Assembly (NCBI RefSeq): GCF_003751085.1 | Contig: NZ_RJJY01000001.1 | Coordinates: forward strand, 3,348,001-3,412,000 | Direction of reading: 5' to 3' | DNA: 64,000 nt | From: Micromonospora sp. Llam0 | GTDB lineage: Bacteria > Actinomycetota > Actinomycetes > Mycobacteriales > Micromonosporaceae | Shown: positions 9,758-18,449 of the stretch, one piece after another | How the letters are laid out: the number at the start of each line of letters is the position of its first letter | Position numbering within the stretch: position 1 is the first letter of the stretch | The notes under the pieces: generated by a model | Database searches by the model: none | The model's input: the letters and a program-made list of their open reading frames with translations, nothing else | What the model was told of the DNA's origin: nothing | Translations under genes and position numbers: made by a program

Positions 9758-10825
9758 TCACCGCTGCCGGTAACGTGCCCGGTTCTCCTTCGAGATCCGC
9801 TTCCACTTGGCCCGCTCGGCGGCGGCCAGCCGCGCGTCCCGGCGACGCATCTCGTGCGCGACCTCCCGCTGCAGGCGCTGCCAGCTCTCCCAGCGGCGCA
9901 CCGGCAGGTCGCCCGACTCGATGGCGGCCCGCACCGCGCAGCCCGGCTCGCCGCTGTGCGCGCAGTCGGCGAACCGGCAGGCGGCGGCGAGCTCGGCCAC
10001 GTCGGAGAACGCCTCGTCCAGGCCGTCGGCGGAATCCAGCAGACCCACCGCCCGTACCCCCGGGGTGTCCAGCACCGCACCGCCGCCGGGAATCGGGATC
10101 AGCGCCCGGTAGGTGGTGGTGTGCCGGCCCTTGCCGTCGACCCGGCGGATGGCCTGCACCCCCATCACCTCGGCGCCGGCGAGCGCGTTGACCAGCGTCG
10201 ACTTGCCCGCCCCGGACTGCCCCAGCAGCCCCAGGGTGCGGCCGGGCGCCGCGAGCCGGGACACCTCGTCGATGCCGTCACCGCGTTGCGCGCTGACCGT
10301 GATCACCGGTACGCCCGGCGCCACGGCGGACACCTGGTCGGCCACCGCCGCCGGGTCGGCCACCGCGTCGCACTTGGTCAGCAGGACCACCGGCTCGGCG
10401 CCGGACTCCCAGGCCAACGCCAGGAAACGTTCGATGCGGCCCAGCTCGGGTGCCGGGTGCATCGGTTCGACGACGGCGGCCGTGTCGACGTTGGCGGCGA
10501 GCACCTGCCCGGTGGAGTCCTTGTCGGCGGTACGGCGCACCAGCGCGGTCCGCCGGGGCAGCACCTGCTCGACGGTGGTCCGCTCGTCCGGCCAGGTCCG
10601 CACCGTCACCCAGTCGCCGGCGCAGGGCAGGGCCACCGGGTCGGCCGCGGCGGCGGTGAGGACCGCGCCGGCGACACTGGCCCGCACCGGTCCGTCGGCC
10701 ACCAGTACGGTGCACACCCCGCGGTCCACCCGGGCCACCCGGCCGGGCTGATGATCGGTGTCGAGAGCCGGCAGGGCACGGTCGTGGAAGGCGTCCCAGC
10801 CGAGGGACGCGAGATCGTACGTCAT
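9758..10825 (-). CDS. rsgA: Ribosome small-subunit-dependent GTPase RsgA
   Basis: RsgA is a circularly permuted GTPase that checks maturation of the 30S subunit. The 355-residue protein has an N-terminal OB-like domain, then G motifs in permuted order: TKCD (G4) near 150, GQSGAGKST (G1) near 200, DTPG (G3) near 253. A C-terminal zinc motif follows (Cys-x5-Cys-x-His-x5-Cys in CRFADCAHSGEPGC) and a basic tail. The ATG has AAGGG 6 nt upstream. A possible leader ORF ends 12 nt before this start. Confidence 0.93.
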   Translation of the reverse strand: MTYDLASLGWDAFHDRALPALDTDHQPGRVARVDRGVCTVLVADGPVRASVAGAVLTAAAADPVALPCAGDWVTVRTWPDERTTVEQVLPRRTALVRRTADKDSTGQVLAANVDTAAVVEPMHPAPELGRIERFLALAWESGAEPVVLLTKCDAVADPAAVADQVSAVAPGVPVITVSAQRGDGIDEVSRLAAPGRTLGLLGQSGAGKSTLVNALAGAEVMGVQAIRRVDGKGRHTTTYRALIPIPGGGAVLDTPGVRAVGLLDSADGLDEAFSDVAELAAACRFADCAHSGEPGCAVRAAIESGDLPVRRWESWQRLQREVAHEMRRRDARLAAAERAKWKRISKENRARYRQR

Positions 10826-10837
10826 TGAGAACCCTTG

Positions 10838-10921
10838 TCAGGTCGTGGGGCGTCCGCCGGCCGGACCGGCCGGACGACCCCGGTGGGAAGGAGAGGCGGA
10901 CGAACCGCAGCGGACAGTCAC
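10838..10921 (-). CDS. Possible 27-residue leader peptide ORF upstream of rsgA
   Basis: On the reverse strand a GTG at 10921, with GGGAGG 11 nt upstream, opens a frame of 27 residues beginning VTVRCGSSASPSH and ending in TGA 12 nt before the rsgA ATG. The last third is Gly/Pro/Arg-rich and overlaps a GC-rich inverted repeat (GCCGGCCGGACCGGCCGG). Position and ribosome-binding site suggest a translated upstream ORF that could affect rsgA. No family is recognised, and chance is possible at this GC content. Confidence 0.35.
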   Translation of the reverse strand: MTVRCGSSASPSHRGRPAGPAGGRPTT

Positions 10922-11037
10922 GGTTGTCACCACCTCCCTTCCGGAGAGCTCTGCCTGACGCGTCACGGCAACGGTAGCCTTCTCCCGGCAACCGGGGAAA
11001 GCCAATTCCGCCCAGCCGCGACCAGCAGGAGGTTCCC

Positions 11038-11691
11038 GTGCCCTACCAGGGAGATGTCACCGTCGGTGGCGCGCCGGACGTCCGGGAGCTGACCGGGCTG
11101 ACCATCACCAAGGTCGCGGTCGGGCCGATGGACAACAATGCCTACCTGCTGCGCTGCACCAGCACCGGCGAGCAGGTGCTGATCGACGCGGCGAACGAGG
11201 CACCCCGGCTGCTGGAGCTGATCGGTCCGGCCGGCCTCGCCGCCGTGGTCACCACCCACCAGCACATGGACCACTGGGTGGCGCTGGAGGAGGTGGCCGC
11301 CGCGACCGGGGCCGCCGCGCTCGCCCACCCGGCCGACGCCGACGGACTGCCGCTGGTCACCGCCACCATCACCGACGGCGACCGGGTCGCGGTCGGCAAC
11401 TGTGAGCTGGAGGTCGTCCACCTGGTCGGGCACACGCCCGGCTCGGTCGCCCTGCTCTACCGGGACCCGCACGGGGTGGCGCACCTGTTCACCGGCGACG
11501 CGCTGTTTCCCGGCGGGGTCGGCAACACCCGCGGCGACCGGCGCAACTTCTTGTCATTGATCGACGATGTCGAACGCAAGCTGTTCGACCGGCTCCCCGA
11601 CGACACCTGGTTCTACCCCGGTCACGGAAAGGACTCCACGCTCGGTGCCGAGCGTCCGGCGCTGCCACAGTGGCGGGCCCGCGGTTGGTGA
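11038..11691 (+). CDS. Metallo-beta-lactamase-fold hydrolase (glyoxalase II-like)
   Basis: The 217-residue protein has the metal-binding motif HQHMDH (His74, His76, Asp78, His79), a GHTPGS loop, an Asp in FTGDALF and a final YPGHG histidine, so both metal sites look complete. It is a small soluble hydrolase, probably acting on thioesters such as S-lactoyl-thiols. A hydrolase of this family is often found near uvrA/uvrC in actinobacteria. The GTG start has AGGAGG 5 nt upstream. The substrate is not predictable. Confidence 0.88.
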   Translation: MPYQGDVTVGGAPDVRELTGLTITKVAVGPMDNNAYLLRCTSTGEQVLIDAANEAPRLLELIGPAGLAAVVTTHQHMDHWVALEEVAAATGAAALAHPADADGLPLVTATITDGDRVAVGNCELEVVHLVGHTPGSVALLYRDPHGVAHLFTGDALFPGGVGNTRGDRRNFLSLIDDVERKLFDRLPDDTWFYPGHGKDSTLGAERPALPQWRARGW

Positions 11692-11716
11692 CCCGTCACC
11701 GGCGACGCGGCGACGG

Positions 11717-12613
11717 TCAGATCGTGCGGCGACCGCCGGTCACGGCGAGCACCTCGCCGGTCGTGTAGCTGGACTCCTGCGAGGCGAAGAAGACGAACGA
11801 CGGGGCCAGCTCCGCCGGCTGCGCCGGCCGGCCGATCGGCGAGGTGGTGCCGAACTTGCCCACCGCCTCCGGCGGCATGGTCGCCGGGATCAACGGCGTC
11901 CAGACCGGTCCGGGCGCCACCGAGTTGACCCGGATCCCCTGGTCGACCAGGTTCGCCGCGAGCCCTTTGGTGAAGTTGACGATGCCCGCTTTGGTGGTCG
12001 CGTAGTCCAGCAACGACGGCGACGGATCGAACGCCTGGATCGACGACGTGTTGATGATGCTGGACCCCGGCGGCATGTGCGGCACGGCCGCCTTGCAGAT
12101 CCAGAACAACGCGTACAGGTTGGTCTTCAGCACCCGGTCGAACTGCTCGGTGGAGATCTCCGCGATCCCCTTCTCCTGCGCCATCTGGTACCCGGCGTTG
12201 TTGACCAGGATGTCGATGCCGCCGAGCTCCTCGACAGCGCGTCGCACCAGCTCGACGCACTGATGCTCGGTGGTGATGTCGCCGGGCACCGGCACCGCCC
12301 GCCGGCCGGCCGACTCGACCAGCCGGACCGTCTCCCGGGCGTCGCGCTCCTCCTGCGGCAGGTACGACAGGACGACGTCGGCGCCTTCCCGGGCGAACGC
12401 GAGCGCCACCGCGCGGCCGATCCCCGAGTCCCCGCCGGTGATCACCGCCCGCCGGTCGGTCAACCTGCCGGAGCCGCGGTAACTCTCCTCGCCGTGGTCC
12501 GGCGGCGGATCCATCCTGGCGCCGGTGCCCGGCGGTGGCTGCTTCTGCACCGGCTGGCCCCGCCGCTGACCGTACTGCTCCGTCGGATCCTGCCGGATGT
12601 GCTGGTCGGCCAT
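11717..12613 (-). CDS. SDR family oxidoreductase (YhdG/YhxC-like)
   Basis: This 298-residue NAD(P)-dependent dehydrogenase has a hydrophilic N-terminus rich in Gln and Pro, then the nucleotide motif TGGDSGIG, the NNAG motif, Ser in NTSSIQAF, and the catalytic YATTK. The C-terminus ends TGGRRTI. This long-N-terminus form is common in stress-related general-stress SDRs of Bacillus and actinobacteria. The ATG at 12613 has AGGAG 9 nt upstream; an upstream in-frame extension to 12676 lacks one. The substrate is unknown. Confidence 0.88.
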   Translation of the reverse strand: MADQHIRQDPTEQYGQRRGQPVQKQPPPGTGARMDPPPDHGEESYRGSGRLTDRRAVITGGDSGIGRAVALAFAREGADVVLSYLPQEERDARETVRLVESAGRRAVPVPGDITTEHQCVELVRRAVEELGGIDILVNNAGYQMAQEKGIAEISTEQFDRVLKTNLYALFWICKAAVPHMPPGSSIINTSSIQAFDPSPSLLDYATTKAGIVNFTKGLAANLVDQGIRVNSVAPGPVWTPLIPATMPPEAVGKFGTTSPIGRPAQPAELAPSFVFFASQESSYTTGEVLAVTGGRRTI

Positions 12614-12689
12614 GATCGTTCGCTCCTCACGGTACGGGCGCAACGGGTGTGAACGCCGCAGCCGTACCCACACCACCCCGGACCGAAAC

Positions 12690-12715
12690 CGGGCGCCGGG
12701 CGCCGGGCGCCGGGC
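12690..12715. repeat. Short tandem repeat, nearly 4 copies of CGGGCGC
   Basis: A 7-bp unit is repeated three times exactly and once partially, between the divergent SDR and membrane-hydrolase genes. It lies in the SDR 5' region and could vary in copy number between strains. Confidence 0.8.
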
Positions 12716-12807
12716 AGGTTTGAACCAGCCGGCACCGGGCAGCCTCGCAGGGCATCACCAGACCCGGCACTTCGCGGCCGGCCGGGACAGGACGGGCGGC
12801 GGGACTG

Positions 12808-14385
12808 ATGGGCACACGGGACGACGGGACGGACACCGTCGGCGCTTCCCGGGCAGCCGTCGGGCTCGGGCCGCCCCGGCTGTGGCCGCTGGCCGTGCTG
12901 ACCGTCGGGGCGACCCTGCTGGCGGCCACCGGCGCGCTGCCCCGCTGGCCCGGCCTCGCCCACCTGGTCGCCCTGCCCCCGGTCGACCTGTACACCGACC
13001 TGCGGTTGCTGCTGACCAGGGCACCGTCCCGGCCGTGGTTCGCCGCCGGGCTGATCGGGGCGCTGGCGGTACGGGTGAGCGTGCTGGCGCTGATGCTCGG
13101 CGGGCTGGACCGGCGACGGTTACGCCTGGCCGCCACCGTCTACCTAACCGTGCTGCCGGTCCTGCTGTTCGCGGCCGAGGCCACCTACATCGCCGCCGCC
13201 GTCCTCTACTCCCGGCTGTTCTGGGCCGGCCTCGGGTTGATGGCGCTCGTCGTGGTCGTCGTCGTTGCACTGCCGTGGCAGGGCGCGACGCAGCTGCGCC
13301 GGGCATGGCCGCGCGCCTGGCGTCACGGACTGCGGGTCGAGGTGACCGTGCCGTACGCGGCCGCCCTGATCGGCCTCGGCGTGCTCGCCGAACAGTTCCC
13401 GGCGCTGCGGCTGGTCGCCGTACCGGTCTCCGGGGCGTTGACCGCGGTCGCGGTCCGGCTGCTCGCCCGCCCGGCCCCGGCGTACCCCCGGCTGCGGCTC
13501 GCCGGCGCCACCACGCTGTTCCTGGTCGCGACCGCCGTGTTCATCGCCACCAGGTCGGTGCCGGCCACCGATCCGGCCGCCCCGCGCGCCGGCTCCATCC
13601 TGCTGATGAGCGGAATCAACTCCGCCTCCGGCCGGGGCACCATCTTCGGCACCCGCACCGACGTCCTCGGCTACACCTGCGCGCAGACGTTCTACTTCTC
13701 CTACGCCGGCCCCGGCGGCGGTCAGCCGCAGGGCCGGGCCCGCTGCCCGATCCGCACCGGTGCCCCGTACGACCGGGCGGACACCCAGCGGCCGTTCGCC
13801 GAGCAGGTCGCCATCTTCACCGACCAGGTCCGGGACCTGCCCCGCCCGCTGGTGGTCGCCGCCCACTCGCACGCGGTGTGGGTGGCCTGGGAGGCGTTGA
13901 CCGGCGGAGCCACCACCCAGGTGGACGAGCTGATCCTGATCGGGCCGTTCCCGGACAGCCCGGCCGGCTACCTCCCACCGGGTCGCGACGGGCCCGGACG
14001 GGTCGGCAGCGACCTGTTCCGGCTGCTGGTGCCGATCTCCGACTGGGTGGACTTCCACTTCGAACCGGACGCCCCGGCCGCCCGGGAACTGCTCGCCCCG
14101 GCCAACGGCGGGGCCACTGTGCTGACCGATCCGCTGCCACCGCCGGTGCGGGCGGTGGCGGTCACCTCGGCGACCGACCTGCCGCTGATGCCGCACGGCT
14201 GGCGGCTGCCGGTCGCCCGCAACGTCTGCCCGGTCCGCGAGGCGCACCCCTACCTGCCGGACACCCCGGCGTTCTACCACGAGGTCAACCGGTTCCTCGA
14301 CGACGAACCGCCGCTGCCCTGCCCACCGTGGCGGGACTGGGGCCGGCCGATGGCGCTGCCGTTCGGCGTACCCCCGATGACCTGA
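12808..14385 (+). CDS. Polytopic membrane protein with C-terminal alpha/beta-hydrolase-like domain
   Basis: Of 525 residues, roughly the first 255 hold about seven hydrophobic segments (from residue 25), followed by an extracellular or cytoplasmic soluble domain starting near GSILLMSGINSASG. That domain contains AHSHA, resembling a serine-hydrolase nucleophile elbow, a LILIGPFPDSPAG segment and a late HEVN histidine. It looks like a lipase-type domain fused to a membrane anchor. I recognise no named family. It heads a rightward run with an SDR, an alpha/beta hydrolase and an unknown protein. There is no strong ribosome-binding site. Confidence 0.7.
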   Translation: MGTRDDGTDTVGASRAAVGLGPPRLWPLAVLTVGATLLAATGALPRWPGLAHLVALPPVDLYTDLRLLLTRAPSRPWFAAGLIGALAVRVSVLALMLGGLDRRRLRLAATVYLTVLPVLLFAAEATYIAAAVLYSRLFWAGLGLMALVVVVVVALPWQGATQLRRAWPRAWRHGLRVEVTVPYAAALIGLGVLAEQFPALRLVAVPVSGALTAVAVRLLARPAPAYPRLRLAGATTLFLVATAVFIATRSVPATDPAAPRAGSILLMSGINSASGRGTIFGTRTDVLGYTCAQTFYFSYAGPGGGQPQGRARCPIRTGAPYDRADTQRPFAEQVAIFTDQVRDLPRPLVVAAHSHAVWVAWEALTGGATTQVDELILIGPFPDSPAGYLPPGRDGPGRVGSDLFRLLVPISDWVDFHFEPDAPAARELLAPANGGATVLTDPLPPPVRAVAVTSATDLPLMPHGWRLPVARNVCPVREAHPYLPDTPAFYHEVNRFLDDEPPLPCPPWRDWGRPMALPFGVPPMT

Positions 14386-14415
14386 CCCCAGCCCACCGAG
14401 ACCGGGAGGAAACCC

Positions 14416-15327
14416 GTGGCCAGACACCTCGACGACAAAGTCGTCGTCGTCACCGGCGCGTCCAGCGGAACCGGCCGCGCCTGCACCCGCCGCTTCGCCG
14501 ACGCCGGCGCCACCCTGGTGCTGCTGGCCCGCCGCCGGGACGCGCTGGAGACGGTGGCCACCGAATGCCGCGGGCGGGGCGGACAGGTGCTGGTGGTTCC
14601 GCTCGACGTGACCGACGCCGACGCCGTCGCCGACGCCGCCCGGCAGACCGTCGCCCGGTTCGGCCGGATCGACGTCTGGGTCAACAACGCGGGGGTGAAC
14701 CTGTACGGCGCGGTCGAGGAAACCCCCGCGCAGCTGTGGCATCAGGTGGTGCGGACCAACCTGTACGGCACCTACCACGGCATCCGTGCCGCGCTGCCGT
14801 GGTTGCGGGACCAGGGACACGGGACCCTGATCACCGTCTCATCGGTGCACGGCTGGGCACCGACGCCGCAGCAGAGCGCGTACGCGGCGAGCGCGCACGC
14901 CGTCCGGGCGCTGAGCGACTGCACCCGGCAGGAGGTCCGCGACGTGCCCGGGATCGCGGTCTGCACGGTGCTGGCGGGGCCGGTGGACACCCCGATGTGG
15001 CGCAGCGCCGCCAACTGGACCGGCCGGCGGGTGGTGCCGCCGGCCCACCCCTGCCACCCCGACGAGGTGGCCATGGCCGTCGTCAAGCTGGTCCGCAGCC
15101 CTCGGCGGGAGGTGCACGTCGGGCCCGGTGCCCGGCTCGGGGTGCTCGCCGCCCGGCTGCTGCCGGCGCTGACCGGGCGGGCCCGCGCCCGGGCCGCGCG
15201 GCGGACCCAGGTCGCCGACGTCCCCGTCGGCTACACCGCCGGCAACCTGCTGCGACCCATGCCGCTCGGTGCCCGGGTCGACAGCGGCCGGAGTACGGCG
15301 TACCCCGCCTCGCGTGGTGCCCGATGA
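14416..15327 (+). CDS. SDR-like protein with an altered active site
   Basis: This 303-residue protein has a short-chain dehydrogenase N-terminus: TGASSGTG at 13-20 (the usual GIG is GTG), NNAG at 90-93, and Ser142-Ser143. The catalytic YxxxK motif is altered: Tyr156-Ala-Ala-Ser-Ala160, with Ala replacing the lysine. It may therefore be a non-catalytic NAD(P)-binding protein or use another mechanism. The C-terminal 60 or so residues are basic and unlike classical SDRs. The GTG start has GGGAGG 6 nt upstream. Its stop overlaps the next start (ATGA), so the two are coupled. Confidence 0.8.
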   Translation: MARHLDDKVVVVTGASSGTGRACTRRFADAGATLVLLARRRDALETVATECRGRGGQVLVVPLDVTDADAVADAARQTVARFGRIDVWVNNAGVNLYGAVEETPAQLWHQVVRTNLYGTYHGIRAALPWLRDQGHGTLITVSSVHGWAPTPQQSAYAASAHAVRALSDCTRQEVRDVPGIAVCTVLAGPVDTPMWRSAANWTGRRVVPPAHPCHPDEVAMAVVKLVRSPRREVHVGPGARLGVLAARLLPALTGRARARAARRTQVADVPVGYTAGNLLRPMPLGARVDSGRSTAYPASRGAR

Positions 15328-16226
15328 GTCCGCTGCTGACGCCGTCGCCGCCCGGCTCGCCGACGCCGCAGCCGGCCACCCGGCGGGTCGAGGTGCCGGC
15401 CCCGCCGAGCTGGCGGGTCCGGGCCGGCACGCCCTCGGACACCGGGTGGACGATCACCAGCCTGTGCTGGGACCGATCGGTGGTGCCGGCGACGCAGAGC
15501 CCGGACCGGCCGCCGATCGTGCTGGTGCACGGGCTCGGAGTCGCCGCCGGACTCTGCGTACCGGTGGCGGGCCGACTCGCCGCCACCGGCACCGTCCTGG
15601 CCCCGGACCTGCCCGGCTGCGGCCGCAGCAGCAAGCCGGAGCCGGTGCCGGGCGTCGCCGAACTCGGCACCGCCGTGGCCAGTTGGCTGCCCGCCGTGGT
15701 CACCGCCCCGGCCGTACTGGTCGGTGTGTCGCTCGGGTGCCAGGTGGTGCTGGAGGCGGCCGTCCAGGCCCCCGACTGGGTGTCGGCGGTGGTGCTGGCC
15801 AGCCCTACTGTGGATCGGGGTCGACGCGCGTGGCGCAGCCAGCTGTGGCGCTGGCAGGTCGAGCAGACCACCCAGTCCGGCCGGCTCAAACGGATCCAGC
15901 TGACCGACTACCGCCGGGCGGGCGTGGGGCGGGTACTGCGGACCTTCTCGGCGGCGCTGGCCGACCGGCCCGAGGACAGGATCCGCCGGGTCGGCGCGCC
16001 GGTGCTGGTGTGCCGGGGCAGCCGCGACCCGCTGGTGTCCGACCGGTGGGTGGCCGACCTGCGCCGGCAGGCTCCCGACGGCCGGCTGCGCCGGCTGCCC
16101 GGCGTGGTGCACGCGATGAGCCACGACAACCCGCTCGAGTTCGCCCGGGTGATCCACGGCTTCCTCGACGAGCTCGCGACGACCGGTGGAGGTGTCGACG
16201 GTGCCCGCGCCCACGTTCCTGGCTAG
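15324..16226 (+). CDS. Alpha/beta-fold hydrolase
   Basis: The 300-residue protein has a Pro-rich N-terminus, an oxyanion region LVHGLGVAAG, a nucleophile elbow GVSLGCQ, an acid in SRDPLV, and a histidine in VHAMSHDNP, the full catalytic triad of the family. It is likely a cytoplasmic esterase or epoxide-hydrolase-type enzyme. The ATG overlaps the SDR stop, and its 3' end overlaps the start of the next gene by 26 nt, so the run is one operon. The substrate is unknown. Confidence 0.85.
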   Translation: MSPLLTPSPPGSPTPQPATRRVEVPAPPSWRVRAGTPSDTGWTITSLCWDRSVVPATQSPDRPPIVLVHGLGVAAGLCVPVAGRLAATGTVLAPDLPGCGRSSKPEPVPGVAELGTAVASWLPAVVTAPAVLVGVSLGCQVVLEAAVQAPDWVSAVVLASPTVDRGRRAWRSQLWRWQVEQTTQSGRLKRIQLTDYRRAGVGRVLRTFSAALADRPEDRIRRVGAPVLVCRGSRDPLVSDRWVADLRRQAPDGRLRRLPGVVHAMSHDNPLEFARVIHGFLDELATTGGGVDGARAHVPG

Positions 16227-17598
16227 CTTCGACTCGGCCTCGGCGATGCTGCTGGCCACCGCCGCGTACCTACGGGGTGAGTCCTTTCCCGCGCTGGGGC
16301 GGTCGACACTGTTGAAGCCGCTGGTGAAGGCGACCGACCTGCTGCCGGGCCGGACCAGGGAGAAGGCGTTCATCGTCGGCGGGCTGACCGAGGCGGTACG
16401 GGCCGCGAAAATGGGCCGCATCGACGTGGCGGAGGTTTCCCGGTGGGTGACGCGGGAGTACCCGCAGCGCCGCTATCCGGCGGTGGCGGTCGGTTCGTCC
16501 AGCGGCGCGCTGGTGCACCTGTGGGCGGCGTTGGGGGTGCCGTGGCTGCCGCAGACCTTCTTCATCCCGGTCGCCCAGCGGGTGCATCCGGACGATCCGA
16601 CGACCGCGTTGCGTAAAGGCCTGAAGCCGGGTCGGGCGCTGCTCGACGCCAACCCGGACATCCAGCTGCACCACATGCACGACGCCAACCAGGACCGGCT
16701 GATGGTGCGGGCGCTGACCTACTTCCGGTTCAAGCGGCGCACCCTGGGCGCGGAGTACGAGGCGTTCCTCCGGGATCGGCTGGCGCCCGGCGGGACGATC
16801 ATCATCGCCGACTGCCGCAAGCGGTGGCGGACCACCGCCGTCGGTGAGCGGCAGGTGTTCCAGCACGGTGCGGTCGGCGGTGCCACCCAGAACGAGTTCC
16901 ACCGGGGTGGCCCCCGGGTGGCGGCGTACCTGCACCGCTACGACTCCCCGGTACGCCAATGGGTCGGCCCGGAACCGGACAGCGTCAGCCCGGAGGCGGA
17001 GTGGGGCTTCGCCCCGGAACTGGCCGAAGACATCGACCGGTTCGCCGCCGAGAACGGCTACCAGGTCCGACGGATCGTGTTCGACCGGCCGTCGGCGCCG
17101 TCGCCGATGGTCGCCGACCTCTATCAGTGGTGGTACCGGCAGCGGCGCATCCCGGCGCGCCGGCTGCTGATCGAATCGTTCATCGTGCTCGACCCGTGGT
17201 GGACGTTGCGGACCGGCTCGGTGCCCTACTGGATGACGTTCACCATGGACCCGAGCCTGCATGACGTCGAACGCTACCTCGACGAGCGGGAACCGTACGC
17301 CGACATCCATTTGGCGCTGTTCCAGAACGGTGTCCCGGACGCGGTGGGCTGGCCGCCGCCCGAGCGGTGGCAGGCGGTGCTCGACCGGGCCACCCGCAGC
17401 GGGCGCTACCTTGGCCGGAACCTGGCGGACTTCCCCTGTGAGATGTCGCTGTACGCGCGTTACGACGAGGCGTTGCGGGCGATCCCGGCTCGGTATCCGA
17501 TGCCGGGTCAGCTGACCCTGGCCCAGTTCGACGACTTCTGGCGACAGTCCGCCGGGTACCCGGGCGTCAGCTGGGAGTCCTTGACACCGGCAGGATGA
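16201..17598 (+). CDS. Conserved protein of unknown function (465 residues)
   Basis: I do not recognise the family. The protein is soluble, rich in Arg and Trp, and has a small-residue stretch VAVGSSSGALVHLWAAL near residue 100 and a segment LAPGGTIIIADCRKRW that resembles the post-motif region of Rossmann methyltransferases, though no clear SAM-binding loop is seen. The GTG at 16201 is preferred because GGAGG lies 8 nt upstream; an in-frame GTG at 16186 would add five residues. It is the last gene of the SDR/hydrolase run, which suggests a shared lipid- or ketone-related substrate (inference). Confidence 0.7.
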   Translation: MPAPTFLASFDSASAMLLATAAYLRGESFPALGRSTLLKPLVKATDLLPGRTREKAFIVGGLTEAVRAAKMGRIDVAEVSRWVTREYPQRRYPAVAVGSSSGALVHLWAALGVPWLPQTFFIPVAQRVHPDDPTTALRKGLKPGRALLDANPDIQLHHMHDANQDRLMVRALTYFRFKRRTLGAEYEAFLRDRLAPGGTIIIADCRKRWRTTAVGERQVFQHGAVGGATQNEFHRGGPRVAAYLHRYDSPVRQWVGPEPDSVSPEAEWGFAPELAEDIDRFAAENGYQVRRIVFDRPSAPSPMVADLYQWWYRQRRIPARRLLIESFIVLDPWWTLRTGSVPYWMTFTMDPSLHDVERYLDEREPYADIHLALFQNGVPDAVGWPPPERWQAVLDRATRSGRYLGRNLADFPCEMSLYARYDEALRAIPARYPMPGQLTLAQFDDFWRQSAGYPGVSWESLTPAG

Positions 17599-17630
17599 GG
17601 CCTGGCCCGCACCGGCCCGGCCCGGACCGC

Positions 17631-18449
17631 TCAGTTCTGCAGGAAGCCCTGGGCGACCCGGGCCTCGGCCAGCAACCGCGAGCAGGCGGCCGGATCGGAC
17701 TCGGTGATGGTGGGCACCTCGTCCTCGCCGCTGAGGCTGCGCAGATAGGCGAGTTCGGCGGGCCCGATGTGCCGGACCTTGCCGCTGTCGTGCACGACGT
17801 AGATCGGGTTCGGGGTCTGGATGGTGCACTGCACGAGGTACATGACGGTGTCTCCCGGGTCGTCGAGGTCGTCGATAATCCATCGTGGTCGGGGTGGTGC
17901 CGGCGGTCGGATCGCGGTGACGATCTGCGCCGCCCGGGCGACGATCGTCGGCTTCTGAGCGACGATCGCCGGGCCGGGACACTGGCTGTGTCCCCAGTCG
18001 AAGCCGTTCTCGGCACCCATGCTGTGATGGCCGAGACCGCGTTCGCGCGGGCTGTTCGCGTTGCGCACCGGCACGCCGTGTTCGAGGTGTGATCGGGCCA
18101 GCAGTTGGGCGTTCGCCTCCAGTTGCGGTGCGGTGAGCCGGTCCGGCAGGAACCCCTCGTTCTCGATACTGAGCCAGGTGCGGTTGCCGGCCCGCTGTGT
18201 CCACGCCCGGATCTCGGTGTCGACCATCTGCGCGATGCGTCCGTCCTTGGCCACGACGAAGTGCGACGACACCCGCGACGCGGGGTTACGCTGCCAGGCG
18301 ATGGTGCCCTCGAAGTACCCGGCGGCGATGTGCACCACGATGCCGTGGTGGGCGTCAAGGCGGTCCTCCGGCTCGTTCAACGCACCGGTGCCGTTGCCGC
18401 TGTTCACGGTGGGACCCCGCCAGGTAGCGAGATCGGTCCAGATTCCCAT
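17631..18449 (-). CDS. N-acetylmuramoyl-L-alanine amidase (Amidase_2 type) without signal peptide
   Basis: The 272-residue protein has an N-terminal amidase domain with zinc ligands expected at His40 (GIVVHIAAG), a central histidine, and Cys/His in GHSQCPGP. The C-terminal 80 residues are unrelated, with a DPAACSRLLAEAR stretch. No signal peptide or membrane segment is present, which is unusual for an autolysin and more like a phage endolysin or a protein exported by another route. No phage genes are nearby. AAGGAGG lies 9 nt before the ATG. Confidence 0.85.
   Translation of the reverse strand: MGIWTDLATWRGPTVNSGNGTGALNEPEDRLDAHHGIVVHIAAGYFEGTIAWQRNPASRVSSHFVVAKDGRIAQMVDTEIRAWTQRAGNRTWLSIENEGFLPDRLTAPQLEANAQLLARSHLEHGVPVRNANSPRERGLGHHSMGAENGFDWGHSQCPGPAIVAQKPTIVARAAQIVTAIRPPAPPRPRWIIDDLDDPGDTVMYLVQCTIQTPNPIYVVHDSGKVRHIGPAELAYLRSLSGEDEVPTITESDPAACSRLLAEARVAQGFLQN

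Noticed and set aside
12597..15323. Forward frame running from 12597 into the alpha/beta hydrolase
   Set aside because: Only the part from 15324 is coding-like; the upstream part is out of frame with the membrane-hydrolase and SDR genes that occupy the same DNA.
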